The notes under the pieces were generated by a model. The model was given only the letters and a program-made list of their open reading frames with translations. It did no database searches and had not been told where the DNA came from. A stretch of DNA of 64,000 nt from Trematomus loennbergii (taxonomy: Eukaryota > Chordata > Actinopteri > Perciformes > Nototheniidae): contig JAAOOA010000012.1 in NCBI GenBank assembly GCA_012861695.1, positions 2,478,770 to 2,542,769 on the forward strand. The letters run 5' to 3'. The position numbers and the translations under genes are program-made. Each line of letters opens with the position of its first letter. The stretch's first letter is position 1. This document shows positions 12,396 to 24,150 of this stretch, piece by piece.

Positions 12396-14274
12396 ATTTG
12401 AAAAGAGGTATTTTTCGCATATAAACACTATAGCAGAAATGTCTACACATAGAGGTTGGACAGCACTGTGTGTACGACTGATCTCATTGGACAATAAAAA
12501 GACAGAAGTCTTACAAACACTTTATCAGTAATGTTTTTCCGTCTGTTGAGGAGCAGAGCAGCCTTCTTCGAATTCAAGGTTGGTGGTGGAGAGGTTTCTC
12601 TTACATTCAAAGTTAAAAATACAACTTCAGAGGGCATTCAGGTTGTATTTAGGAACTTAGAAAAGCTGACTTCCCAGTTCAAATGGAATGCACTAATAGC
12701 ATTGTTATTGTTAGCATGATGGCATTAGCATTTAGCTCAAAGAACCACAGCGCCTTAAAGACGTCACAAAGCTACTAGCATGTTTCTAGACTCTAAGATT
12801 AAATTTTCCACATGTACATAATTACTTTACTTATCTTAAAAAGTTATATTTAACACGTATTATTTAACCACATATTTGTGCCGTCAGGCATTTGCATGAT
12901 GGTCACATTTTCAGTACTCGTTTTTTGTAATGCTTCTTATGCTGAATTGTTAGCCAAATGTAGAGTATGTTGTCTAAATGTGTTGTGTCACTAACAGGCA
13001 AATACGCTAAACAACAAACATTGCATTTTCCAAACATAATTTTAAACTAACTTCTTACATACCCATTAAAAGAAATTCTCTCGCAGCAAATGTTCTACTC
13101 TATTTTGGTCCCTGGTTTCCATAGTGATGGAATGGAATGGAAATTATTTCAGAAGACCTACATTTTGGATGCGTTGATTTTTTGAATCAGTCCACTTGGG
13201 TAATCATGAAGCTTTTATGCAGAATGTAATAGTTGTCACTGCTGGGAGTTTCGCCTGGGATGATATTTTAAGTAGAATGCAGGATGGACGCCTGTTGGGG
13301 TCAAACTTTACATAAAAACTGTTTTTTTCTTTAAAAATAAATCTGCCTACTGTCTTAAAGAAAATTCAAAAGAGTATTATGCTCAGAAAGTTATTTATTC
13401 CTCTCAATTGGATATATTTAGGACTTTTCCCTATTGTTTATTCAGTCGCTTATCTTTTGTCTAACCTGCAAATGAAAGTGACACTTTTAAAGTTCAACTC
13501 TGGTAATACAAAGTTTACACAACCTTGCTCTGCCAGCACATCTCACTTCACGTTATCTCTCTGCCTTGTTTCTTTTTGAATGCTGTTTATTTGATGTTTT
13601 TAATCCCTCTGTTATCTCAATGAAATCTAGATTGCAATAACTTTATCCAAAGTAAAAGTAATTGAAGTCAGCTCACTTTTCCCAATGGGGACAGTTTGAA
13701 TTGTCTGGCTCCTAGACTCCTCTTTTCCAATCCGATACATCTCATTCCAGATGTCTTTCTCTAATAACCCTGATAGATATTCTCAGCACACAGCTCTGCT
13801 CTGTTTTTCACTGTCTTCCTCAATATCTGCCCTCATCATGGTGTGTGATTTCGCGAACACAGAGGAATGGTATAACCAAACATCTACATTTGTATTGTCC
13901 TGCGGTATATAGCACCAAGTTTATTTATATCGTGCATTATCCAAAACCCAATTCAAAGGCACAATGAATAGGACTTGTCAGTTGTAGTTTGTAAACACAA
14001 CTCCAATTTGGCCCATCTTTCGAAGGGGTTAGGGTCAGTGTCCATGAGAGTTGACCCTTAAAAAGGTTACATTTCATTTTGGGACAAGCTTTGTTCTCTC
14101 AACGTTTTTCATTCTGAATCATGGATGTTTAAAGATAACTGGAAACAGCGTTAGAGGCTGGGCCCCATTCATTCCTATGTCATTTGCTCAGTGGTGCACA
14201 AAGACAAAATGGCCCGACTTTCAAGTATGAAAATACCTGGATCTTCAGGTAATTAAGATTACTACCATTGGGCC

Positions 14275-14948
14275 TATAGAGAGGCGAAGTCCCGCCCTTC
14301 TACTTCCGACCCATGGGACCTTATTTCGGAAAAAGTATGCATTGAAGTCAATGGGGAGAGAAAGATTATTTTTCGATCCCGTTTGAATTGTGCCACGAAT
14401 TACACATATGATGTTTGTCAATCTTAAATAATAATTTCCATGTCAAAAAAGTCACAGTTTGTCGTAAAACTGTTGAAATATAAGACTATGAAAAATACGC
14501 AACTAGAAAGACTACAAATCCCAGAATCCCGGTCCGCATGCTGGCTCTTACGGAACCGACTAACTCCCCTTTGTGTATGTACAGCTCTCAACATGCCCAG
14601 ACTTGTAGTGATTTTCACCTCTTTTAATACTTTTCGCCTCATTCTGAAAGAAAGAAGTGAAATGTGCCAACGTGACGGCCGTCTTGGTGTGTGGTGCGAG
14701 ACGGGAGATGTAGTTCATTGAGCGGTTCACACAAAAAAAGTGTTACTTCACAGTTTTACGACACATTTTAATTTTTTTGACTTGTAAAATTATCTTTTAA
14801 ATTGACAAACATCATATGTGTAATTCGTGGCACAATTCAAACGGGATCGAAAGATAATCTTTCTCTCTCCATTGACTTCAATGCATAACTTTTCTGAAAT
14901 AAGGTCCCATGGAGGTCACCGGAAGGGAGGGACTTCGCCTCTCTATAG
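14275..14948 (+). mobile_element. Long-TIR MITE, copy 2 (about 674 bp)
   Basis: Both ends read 'tagagaggcgaagtcc' inward. The inverted arms extend about 200 bp, to 'gtcgtaaaactgt' on the left (14462-14474) and its complement on the right near 14745. The centre includes 'actacaaatcccagaat'. Flanks are CTATA/TATAG-like, so a TA duplication cannot be told apart from the inverted end itself. Non-coding. Confidence 0.88.
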
Positions 14949-16317
14949 AGTCGTTGTGTTTCCCATAAACCCCGCCCCAAAGCTGCTGCGTCTCAACCGG
15001 TAATTTAAAAAGGTTATCCAATTATTCATACTGTAAAGTTGGTTTAAGCGATAAATATACAACGACCTCTTTTTCCCAATTTAGTCAGTGGGTAAAAGGT
15101 TTTAGTGGAACAATCAACTGGATTTGTCTATTAGTATCATGTCATGGCCTAATAATTGAATAAGGTTTATCGAAGTGTTCACACTGGAAAGTTGAGTTAG
15201 CTTTAATTCTTTGGCCCCGTCACATGACTGACACAAGTCTGCTTGGTTGTTTCTCTGAGGTTGGGCACACAATTAAAAACCCCAAATGTTGTACAAGAAC
15301 ACAAAGCTCTTCATAAATCTAACCCTAACCACCTAAGCATTATGCTCTCAACGTGTACCAGAATGATGCTTTAAAATAATGTACCGTGACACTGCTAGGG
15401 TCCAAAGTCCAACCACCATACTCTCACAAAATCCTGTGGGAAACACTGGGAGGGGTAGCTTTTGACTCTTATCATAAAACTAATTTCTAGATCCATCACT
15501 GTCTGCCTTGTTCAATCTTCATATTGTTTTTTTCATTTTTCATGTGCTTCTAACCTCAGGCATCTCGGAGAGCCATTAACCAATCCCTGTTCTCTTAGAC
15601 AGATGAAACATGGCCGGGGCCATCGATATTGTATGATTCATGCCTGTGGCTTAAGGTTCTAATATTTCTACCAACCCCTCTGTCTGGCAAAGCCACACTC
15701 ACTATTTATCACCCCTATGCCTGATGCTGCTGTGATAGGTGCTATACTGCAAAATATTATTTTTAGAAGCGTGTGTGTGTGCGTGCGTGCGTGCGCCCAT
15801 CCGTCCGTCCGTCCTTGAGCAGGTTCCTAAAGCACTGAAGTCAAATGAAAGCAGGCACCTTTTCGTCTGCTTTGAGTAAACATGTGAATGAGTCATAGCT
15901 TGTCATTGTTAGAATCCTGACAAATTATACATTGCTTTTTCAGGACTAAGTGTTTTTTACCACAGGCATTTTATTATCTTTTCAATTTAAGTAACATTAT
16001 CGACACAGGAACCAGAACAAGAAAGTGAATAGATTTCCATTCAAACCATCCAACATGCTTCAGAATGATTGATGAAGTCTAATATGATTAGTGGACTCTC
16101 ATTCATAAGGAAACAATTGGTAAAAAAAAGGCACGTATTTTCTTTATGATGAAATACAGCAAGATAGGCAGCACTCTGAGGAGACTTTTTCTGTGAGATA
16201 AAACACTTCCCAATGCCTTTGCTTTTTTCACTTCTTTATGATTTAAGTTTTTATTTTTATTAAGCTAATAGTAAAGAATGGACATTTCTACCAGCTCTTC
16301 TGTTGTGAAGTCCAAGC

Positions 16318-16634
16318 TTATTCTGCTCTGAATGGTTAGCTGGCCGTCTCTGTTATAATCGGTCAACCACTAAGAGATGTCCCGCCCCTTAGCCTATCAT
16401 GTGTCAGAGCGCTAGCCAATAGAACCGCAAGTGTTAAATAGTGATGTCCCTATGTTATGGAAGTAAACAAAGGAGTCCAATGGAGGCGTTTCAGGCAGGT
16501 GGAAGTGCTTGGGAGAGAAACTCCCTCTGGAGGAAATGTTGGGATTGTAGCCTTTGCAGACCATTTACATGCAAAGAAACCTATACAACTCACTACAGGA
16601 GAGGGGAAACCCCAAAAAGCACAATAGGGCCTCT
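16318..16634 (+). mobile_element. TTAA-type MITE copy, 5' truncated
   Basis: Homologous to the other dispersed copies. The right end 'atagggcctct' abuts TTAA at 16635-16638. An ORF across it (16441-16638) is MITE sequence, not a gene. Confidence 0.82.
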
Positions 16635-16953
16635 TTAATGTTTGATTATGTAAGTATCTTAAGTACCGTAATTGAAAATCAGAGATTGTATCAGAGATAC
16701 TTTAAATTAAAAGATGATATTTTAGGACAAATAAACAGTGCAAAATATGTGACATCAGTCGGGAAACCCATAGAGTTCATAAATGAGATGCTGCGAATGT
16801 CCTCATTTTGACTAATCTATATGAATGCAAAAGTTCTAACAAGAAGTTTTAAGTCTTTGAGTACATGACAGCAAAATCAACTAATCCTTTTTAATGCTCC
16901 CTCTAAGTCTACTTTGCCAGTTGTTGATACAGATGTCCCCTGTCTGATTCCAG

Positions 16954-17171
16954 AGGCAGGCTTCGAGCAGTTCCGCGTGGCTGAAAAGGCTCATGGGAGC
17001 TGGATGAAGCTCTTCCTGGAGGGCAACACCTCTGAGGTGCTCAGCAACATGGGCAAAAAGGTCCTGAAGCAGTATGTGGAGGCCCTGGCTGCCATGAGCT
17101 CGGCTCTCAGCAAACAGCTGGGCAAGTACGACATGTACTCCATGATCGCAGGCATGGTGTTTGTGTTCCAG
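16954..17171 (+). CDS. pigg: PIGG internal exon: stalk and start of the first membrane span
   Basis: The exon opens with the phase-1 codon completed across the splice (G|AG), giving EK-E-A-GFEQF, which aligns with human PIGG EKDPGFEQF and fixes the acceptor at AG 16952-16953. It encodes a helical lumenal stalk (HGSWMKLFLEGNTSEVLSNM, then KVLKQYVEALAAMSSALSKQ) and ends entering a hydrophobic segment, YDMYSMIAGMVFVFQ. The donor is CAG|GTGAGT in phase 0. The exon links the lumenal phosphatase-like domain to the membrane domain. Confidence 0.96.
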
Positions 17172-17435
17172 GTGAGTGCAGCACAATTTAATATATCCTT
17201 AGGACTGATCTGAGGAAATGTCTAGAAGGAAATGTTCCTAGCAGTGTAGTTTTCATAAAAAAGCTAGAAGAAAAAGCTTTGGTAAGATTGATTGACCATC
17301 TTTCTCGTTTATATTATTTTCTGGGAGCTTTACCACTGCGTCATGGAGTTTGGATAGTTTAGGGCTGCACCTAACTATTATATTTTATTATCAATTCATC
17401 TGCAGATACATTTTTTACATTCCTTGATTTATTGG

Positions 17436-17690
17436 GCGGTGGTGGCGAAGTCCATAGGGACTTGGCTTGGCAACGGGAAGGTCACCAGTTCAAGTCCCGG
17501 AAAGACCAAGTGTTACCGAGGTGTCCCTGAGCAAGGCACCGTTCCCTACACTGCTCCCCGGGCGCCGTACATAATGGCAGCCCACTGCTCCTAACACTAG
17601 GATGGGTCAAATGCAGAGAAACCTTTTCGTTACATAGTACCTGTGCTACGTAATGACAATAAGTTGAATCTTCTTCTTCTTCTTATTATT
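17436..17690 (+). mobile_element. tRNA-derived SINE
   Basis: The head contains a degenerate pol III A box ('tggcgaagtcc') and a B box ('agttcaagtcc') about 40 bp apart. A body follows with 'gtccctgagcaaggcacc' and 'atgggtcaaatgcagaga', and the tail is a (CTT)n repeat. This is the layout of common teleost tRNA SINEs. Decay in the head suggests it is an old copy. Confidence 0.85.
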
Positions 17691-18279
17691 GTTTGATCCA
17701 TAAAATATCAGAAAAGTGTGAAAATGTCCTTCACAAATATCTTCTAGTCCAAGGTGATGTATTTAATGTCTTATTTTGTCTGATTTGTCTGATCTGATGA
17801 AGATATTCAGTATAACAGGATATAAAACAGATAACATGACACATAACATTTTCTGACATGTTTGCATGAAAAAGTACCGAACCACTGAGGGTATTATATT
17901 CCTGTCGAATGACTGATCGATCAGTCAAAGATCAGTCAAAGAATCAGAGCATTTTCCTGAAAATGTCATTGTAATTTGGCATAAAAGCCAGCGACATTAT
18001 TGTTGATACACAAAGATATCTACTTGCCGTGTAACTTTCAAATGATTAAAACTCACTGGCATTTAAGATGTTCATTATTGAGAACGGGTGCCGACTGACT
18101 GCTAAACAATTTCGTCCATTTCTGATTCAGCAAAGTCAGACGGACAGTTAAGTCAGGAAAATGTCAACACTGACAGGTTTCATTCCATTTTTAACATGCT
18201 ACGTTTAGCGCAGATTTGCATCTATTGGCTCTTTGGATGTAATTGCACTGCATGAAAAATACAACAATTTGAACATATG

Positions 18280-18440
18280 GGACAGTAGTAGCTCAGTCTG
18301 TATGGCCTTGGCTTGGAGAATGGAGAGTTCAAATCCCAAATGGATCAGTACAGCGTGTGTACTGGTACTTGAGGGTGTCCTTGAGCAAAAACCGAACCCC
18401 CACATGCTCCCAAACGCTTTCATCATAATATTACAAACCC
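18280..18440 (+). mobile_element. Degenerate tRNA-derived SINE
   Basis: The head has A-box-like 'tagctcagtctg' and B-box-like 'agttcaaatccc'. It is followed by 'gggtgtccttgagcaaaaacc', a diverged form of the 'gtcc(c/t)tgagcaag' block in the neighbouring SINE. No clean tail or target duplication is visible. Confidence 0.7.
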
Positions 18441-18612
18441 CTTACCTAACTTGAAACATGTACTGACGCACTCTATTAAACTTAATGAGTGTCCAGATTA
18501 GATAGCAGTGCTGTCATCTACCAAAATAAAGAAATGTCTGTTTATGGGTTTCTGTGGTTGTATAAGTTGAACCAATAGTGATCACAGTTCCTCTTCTCTC
18601 CCGGCCATGAAG

Positions 18613-18897
18613 CTCCTGCTGGTCTTACTGCTGGCTATGCCCGAGGCTCTGAGCGGTGACGCAGTGGTGGAACTTCCTGTTCTCTCAGCTCTGCTCTCGC
18701 TGCCTTTCTACCTCATGTGCCTGCTGCTCGCCTCGGTGCACGTCTTGGTGTGCACATCTGCTGAGAGCTCCTGTTACTTCTGCAGCCTCTCCTGGGGGCT
18801 CGTGTTCGCCGCCGTCGCCTTCTCCTCAGCAATGTTTTGTATTCTGGTCTCTCTGGTAACGCGGAGACTCCCCCTGGGGGCGAGGATTCACGGGAAG
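18613..18897 (+). CDS. pigg: PIGG internal exon: membrane spans
   Basis: 95 codons in phase 0 at both ends. The acceptor is placed at ...atgAAG|CTCCTG because this gives LLLVLLLAMPEAL, which aligns without gaps with human VLTLLLLSVPQAL. The upstream in-frame ATG (18607) is therefore intronic. The peptide holds three hydrophobic stretches: the leucine-rich start, LSALLSLPFYLMCLLLASVH, and SWGLVFAAVAFSSAMFCILV. Between the last two lies VLVCTSAESSCYFC, a highly conserved PIGG signature. The donor is AAG|GTGAGT. Confidence 0.95.
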
Positions 18898-19649
18898 GTG
18901 AGTTTTTGATAAATACAACAACAACAAAACACAGGTACAGATTGGAACAGATGTTTGCCCTCAAAGGTGCAAACATGCACGTGTAAAACCTCAATATAAC
19001 TAGTTAAAAAGTTCAGCTGGTCTGTGATTGCTTCATAACAAAGATTATAACTTGCTGCTGTTTGAAAGATACAACATTTATACATTTCATTTATCTATTC
19101 CTGCGGGTAGAGAAACACAATAATTTATTTGAGCGAACATCTACTAAATCCACTGAGGCTCAGGGGCGATAGCACGCTCTTTTGTGATTTAGCTGAGTTA
19201 GCAAAGTGTTTTCTAAAGCAGCCTTAAATCCCTTGAATATGTTGTGGAACAAAGTCCTGATAAAAAAAGAAAGGTTTTGCTAGATTTTCTTGGATCTGTG
19301 ACAAGTGAAAAATCACTCCACGATAAGGGGCTGAAAAGAAGTGTTTCAGCGAGTGCTCCTTAGTCCATTTGAGACCTTGGCCACCATTCATTTTAATCAA
19401 ATAGTGCTTGGCTGTATGCACAGCTTATCATGCGTCTTCATGAATGATTGCAAAGAGCCCCTTAATTACTCCTTTTCACTCCGGTATTGCACAGGAAAAT
19501 GGTTTGGCATTTAAGTGAGGAGTAGCTTTTAATTTTTACATTTTTAATGCAGTAATGTAACTTTAAATAAATAGCATTAAAATAATATTGTCTTAGGCTG
19601 AGTCCACATAGTGCCTTTTTCCAGCAGAGATATTCTGGCAGGGCAGGGC

Positions 19650-19683
19650 AGAGCCACTGGGCAGAGCCACTGGGCAGAGCCAC
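19650..19683. repeat. Short tandem repeat, 13-14 bp unit
   Basis: Three consecutive units of 'gggcagagccact', the last slightly diverged, preceded by 'gggcagg' half units. Confidence 0.85.
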
Positions 19684-20184
19684 CTCGCAGCTATTTGTCA
19701 ACAACAAATGCTCCCAGCACATCCAACTGAGTATGACTGTGCTCACACTTTGTATGAATGAGTTTCACCACTCACAGCCGTCTGACAGCCGATGACAGAC
19801 TAGCAATACACTTGCCTTTTATTATCTGTTTGTGCTACCATATATTTGTTTGACAAAGGTTTTTTTTACCATTACAACCAACTGATGAGGCCTGCTCTCA
19901 CATTTAAGTATGAACGTGTTTCACCATTGACAGCCATCTGACAGCCGTCTGACAGCCGTAGAGCACGGAGGATGAACCGTGTAAGGCAGTAAAAGTAAAA
20001 TATTGATGACCAGCAACATTTAGGGTCCGCTGGCCAATCTGCTCCAACAAATGGACTTTTGGGTCATTTGCTTTGATAGTTGGAAAGAAACATTTAAAAT
20101 AAAGCGCTATGCGGACACAGGCCCTTATGTTGACACTCAAAAACATTCAAAACAGTGAATGTGAGAGTTATAGAGAATGAACAA

Positions 20185-20505
20185 TAGGGTGGTCCTTAAA
20201 ATTGAAAGTCGGAAAGTCTAAGCTCCAACCCCCAGAATTCATATTAGTCAAGAAAACTCTCCTTCCTCAATCTGACAACATTTACCCCTCCCTCATCGAC
20301 CTTGAAGTTTAGCCTCAGTTGCAGCACCGTGGCTGCTGGTGTGGCAGCCCAGGTTAAACTTCAAGGTTGATGAGGGAGGGGTAAATGTTGTTGGAATTTG
20401 AAAAAAATTCACCAGGAGAGTTTTCTTGACTATCATAACGAATTCCGGAGGTTGGAGCTTAAAATAAATGAATTTGAAAATGTAATGGCACTAAGGACCA
20501 CCCTA
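20185..20505. mobile_element. Fold-back hAT-like MITE with 8-bp target duplication
   Basis: The ends are TAGGGTGGTCCTTA and its complement. They are flanked by identical 8-bp ATGAACAA at 20177-20184 and 20506-20513. Much of the 321-bp element is an inverted repeat: 'aacatttacccctccctcat' near 20277 is mirrored by 'gaggggtaaatgttg' near 20377, and 'aagaaaactctcc' by 'gagagttttctt'. There is no coding capacity. An 8-bp duplication is typical of hAT transposition. Confidence 0.92.
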
Positions 20506-20924
20506 ATGAACAATGTTTCTAAAACTCCAGAGTTGGACTGCTCATTCCCACAGAACAACAATGAGATGATTCTGTAACTGATGCTGTTACAGTCTGTTCT
20601 GCTGCAGGTTCACTCTGTGTCCCAGAAGTCACAGGCTCCCATTGTTTTTAAAATACATTCAAACCAGCTCACATTTCCTGAAACACACTGCCGCATTGAT
20701 GAGCATAATCCATCATCTTAAACAGCTTGTTTTTTTGCAGGACTTTATAACCTCTGCAATCATTACACTCCATATCAAAAAGGTTCCAGTCTAGGGGGAT
20801 TGAATCTGTCCGGATCATTGTTTGTCCACAGCTGGATGTACCCGCCGCTCTCCATTAGAAAAGTTTAGTTTTACCTTTTAGTTTCCAAAGAGAGGCAAAA
20901 TTGCAGTGCGAACACATTTGCAGC

Positions 20925-21630
20925 AAGTCCTCTTCGACTTTTCTTTTAAGATAAATTCAGATGTTGCCAGTCTTACATCTTACTGGACATCTTTCAGTGT
21001 TGTGAGGACATTCCTGGAGCAGAACACAAGAAATACACAGGATCATTTTGAACTGCTGTCAGACTCTTACAATTGATGGAAGTTACGCCCCGGATAATTG
21101 ACGAAAACATTTGCTGATGCATCGTAGTGACACAGCCTCTGCCCAAACCAACCCTCAGGTTCTGTGATGTTCAGATTGACTATCTGACTTAGCATATTTA
21201 GTCCTATGATTATCTGATGGAGAGAGTGTTTACAATCTTGCTGAATGCGTATTCAGGAGAAAGTAGGGGGTCATCTCTTAACACAGCTGATGAGAAGAGC
21301 CGGAGCCAACAGTGGCTATAGCTAATTTCATGCTACAGCCCCCCCAAGACCCAGTAACTGCTGTCTGGACTGGCAGAGAAACATAAACTGAGGACAGAAG
21401 TGGAGAATTCAAAGAAGGAGACTAGCTTAATAATTTTCAATTCAGTTAAATGCTTATAAAATACAGCTTGAGTTCCTATTTAGGGAGAAAAAAGTTTAAA
21501 AATGAAAGGCAAAAATGAGCTAAAGTCATGTAGGGTCTTGTGAAATTATAAAATCACTTATATCAGTGCAAAACCATCTATGGCTTGAAAATGACTGTTG
21601 CATTAGACAGCATTAGCTTTAGCTAGGTGT
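20925..21630. repeat. Diverged repeat block A (related to 23880-24150)
   Basis: Collinear similarity to the block at 23.88-24.15 kb: 'gtcctctt' plus 'agataaattcagatgttg' near 20928, then 'ataaaatcacttata', 'gtgcaaaac' and 'ggcttga...aatgactg' near 21550-21600. Spacing differs between copies. Nature unknown; it could be an old transposon or a local duplication. Confidence 0.5.
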
Positions 21631-23001
21631 GCCCATTAAAGTGGCAGCTGAGTGTTTAGGTATTATTTGGCTGAGCTGTGTCACTTCCCACTAGCTCTCC
21701 ATAAACATTTATTGCATTGAAATAATAAACTGATGCATTTTTTTCAATCTTTTGTAAGAGATTCATTACAAACCTCAAAACCTTGACTCACCACCACTGC
21801 AACCTTTATGCTCGTGTGGGATGGTCTTCCCTGACCACGCGTAGACTGAAACACTGGCACAAATACAAATAAAAAAACCTATTAGCTCTAATTTTTATAA
21901 TCATTACGTTTTATCAGTTTCTGTTAAAATGATGCAAACAATATTTTGACTAAATAAGTAATAATAAAATAATTTATTTACGCAAGCTTTATTTTTAATT
22001 AAATGACACAGAATTATGATCAATATTATGTGAACACATTGTTAAAATTAAACAAACTCAGCTTTTATATTACAAATATAGGCTATATTATGATGAATTC
22101 CAGTACACACGAACGTGCACATGACCAATGAGGGCACGAGATAAGTTTGTGCACAGATGGAAGGCTGACAGGCAGGTAGGCCATCCAGTTATTTTAGCCT
22201 TAGGCTAAAATGATTGGTCGTGCTTTTTACAGTACTACGGCTTCCACAGATGACATTTTTTTATGGATTTTTTGTCAAAGCACTTAAGATATTCATTGCT
22301 ATCGGATGTTAAGAGCATTCCATGGAATATAACAAAAAGTGGATCTCGAGCCAGTTTCTCAAACTTACCTACCCCACCTTTAAAGTATGACATGTTGAAA
22401 TTCACCCTCAACAAATAAAAGTAATTGCATGCGATGTTGAGATCGCTCCTCTAAATGTGGGCAATATCATATAAGCATATCAGATATAATGGGACTCAGA
22501 AGGTGGAATCTTTCCGTCTTTAGTGTTTGTTTAAATTGGCCTAAAATATCAGTCCTCTTACTGCTGCACCTCTTTGCTCATTATAATTTATCTGTAAAGG
22601 TTATATCTCATTTCCCTTCTGAGAAGTTTGCAAAGTGCTGATAGGGTAAAAAAAAAAAATTCAGGAGGAATCCACATTAAGGTTGGGTGAAGGAATAAAC
22701 TCCTAAATCTATACTCGGGAGCATGTGGAGGAAATATACTGTGGCTCGGGCTTTCTTGAAAAAGACTGTCGAATATTTTTCTTTCAGTTTGAATGTCACA
22801 CAAATGTCAGAATAATTTGCACATAGCTCAGCTGGCGGGTAATGACTGAGCTTAGTAAAGTGTGCTTCATCATCCAGCAGGGGATTCTTGAGAAATCACC
22901 ACACTTTTGCTGGAAAGGTAAAAGACAAAAAGTTGCAGTATACAAAAAATACCTTTTGTATCTGTAGATTACACTATGCCAACAAAATGTAATGATTTAC
23001 A

Positions 23002-23592
23002 GCAGGGGTGTCAAACTCAAATACACAGTGGGCCAAAATAAAAAATGGGTACTAGTCGAGGGCCGGACTGGTTCAATGTTTATTGCAAAACTTATTGAAA
23101 TGAACTTATTGCACATATTAAACCTGGAACTAACAAAGCTTAAATGATTGCCTATAAAAACAACATTAAACATTAAATAATCAGCTGCATTCATTTCTTA
23201 TGGCTCTATCTGCAGCTTTTCCGGAGTCATTTCTTATGATTACATTTTTCCACAGGCCAACAACAGCTTCAAAAAAACTATTTCCCTCAAAGAAAAACCA
23301 AACATGCCCTGTTGTCGTGAGAGAAAAAGTGCAGAAGGAAACATCCATTGAAACTCAGGTTGCTGCTCTGTGATGCTAGTTCAAGCCAGATACTTGGCAT
23401 CTCATCTTGGGTGCAAGCTCATCAATGTTTGGGCTCAGGCTCTGAGCTGAGGAAACCCTCAGGATTGAGTGAAGGTGTGCGTGCAATATACCGGCGGGCC
23501 AGATCTAATAGTAATTAGAAATTATCCTGCGGGCCAAAATTAAATCCACCAAGGGCCTGATTTGGCCCCCGGGCCTTGAGTTTGACACATGT
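23002..23592. mobile_element. hAT non-autonomous element (591 bp) with 8-bp target duplication
   Basis: The ends are 'gcaggggtgtcaaactca' and 'tgagtttgacacatg', flanked by identical GATTTACA at 22994-23001 and 23593-23600. The interior includes 'gagggccggactgg' near the left and 'gcgggccaaaatta' near the right, as in the common vertebrate hAT family with CAGGGGTGTCAAACTCA ends. No transposase ORF. Confidence 0.93.
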
Positions 23593-23671
23593 GATTTACA
23601 TGATCCTTTCTCATGGTCAATTCCTCAGATTTATTCCCTAAAATGTCTGTCACCATATTAGGACAAATTAA

Positions 23672-23790
23672 AGGGGCCCTAGTATGCTTTTTGGGGTATT
23701 CCCTGTCCTGTATTGTGTGATATAGGTTTTCTTTGCAGGTTAATGGTTAGCAAAGGTTAACATCCCAGGAGGAGTTAAGACTCCTTGTAT
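23672..23790 (-). mobile_element. TTAA-type MITE, end fragment
   Basis: TTAA at 23668-23671 is followed by 'aggggccctagtatgcttt', the typical outer end of the dispersed MITE. Similarity fades after about 100 bp and no opposite end is present. Confidence 0.75.
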
Positions 23791-23879
23791 CCTAACATTC
23801 ATGACTGACAAACTAATTTAGATATGAAGATTATGAAATGCATCTGGTTAACACTATATTGGTCTTGGTAATGAATTTA

Positions 23880-24150
23880 AAGGGAGTCCTCTTTGAATTT
23901 CTTTTGAGATAAATTCAGATGTTGGCGATTTTGCATTTGTTTTTACAGTTTCCAACGACCTTTAACTCAAATTAATACTTGGAAGGAAAAAAATGTGCAA
24001 CAAAGTTCCGAAATGAAATAAGTGAAAGTGACATTTTTTTATTCAAAGTCAGGTAAAGTCTTGTCTTATTACAAAATCACTTATAAAGTTCAGATCAAAG
24101 TGCAAAACTGACCTTGCTTTGGCTTGACAAATGACTGCATTAAGGGCGGC
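23880..24150. repeat. Diverged repeat block B (related to 20925-21630)
   Basis: Carries the same ordered motifs as block A ('agataaattcagatgttg', 'caaaatcacttata', 'gtgcaaaac', 'ggcttgac...atgactgcatta') in a shorter span. Confidence 0.5.

Larger units (their letters stand above)
7453..16953. other. PIGG intron, about 9.5 kb
   Basis: This intron contains a hAT-like end fragment (8166-8290), two long-TIR MITEs (8323-9208 and 14275-14948), an (AT)n microsatellite (9462-9524), a truncated LINE (11481-12395), a short GTGC/CCGT repeat patch near 15770-15812 and a MITE (about 16318-16634). No additional exon is evident. Confidence 0.9.
17172..18612. other. PIGG intron, about 1.4 kb
   Basis: The intron holds two tRNA-derived SINEs (17436-17690 and about 18280-18440). 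The remainder is unremarkable AT-rich sequence ending in a pyrimidine tract. Confidence 0.9.

Noticed and set aside
16441..16638. 65-residue ORF and similar ones at 5803-6075, 35907-36095 and 56642-56851
   Set aside because: All are readings through copies of the same non-coding MITE.
17436..17520. tRNA gene
   Set aside because: A and B boxes are decayed and the sequence continues into a SINE body and tail; no cloverleaf expected.
18607..18612. ATG AAG as start or part of the PIGG exon
   Set aside because: Alignment with human PIGG and the pyrimidine tract place the acceptor after this AAG; including it adds two residues and breaks the gap-free match.
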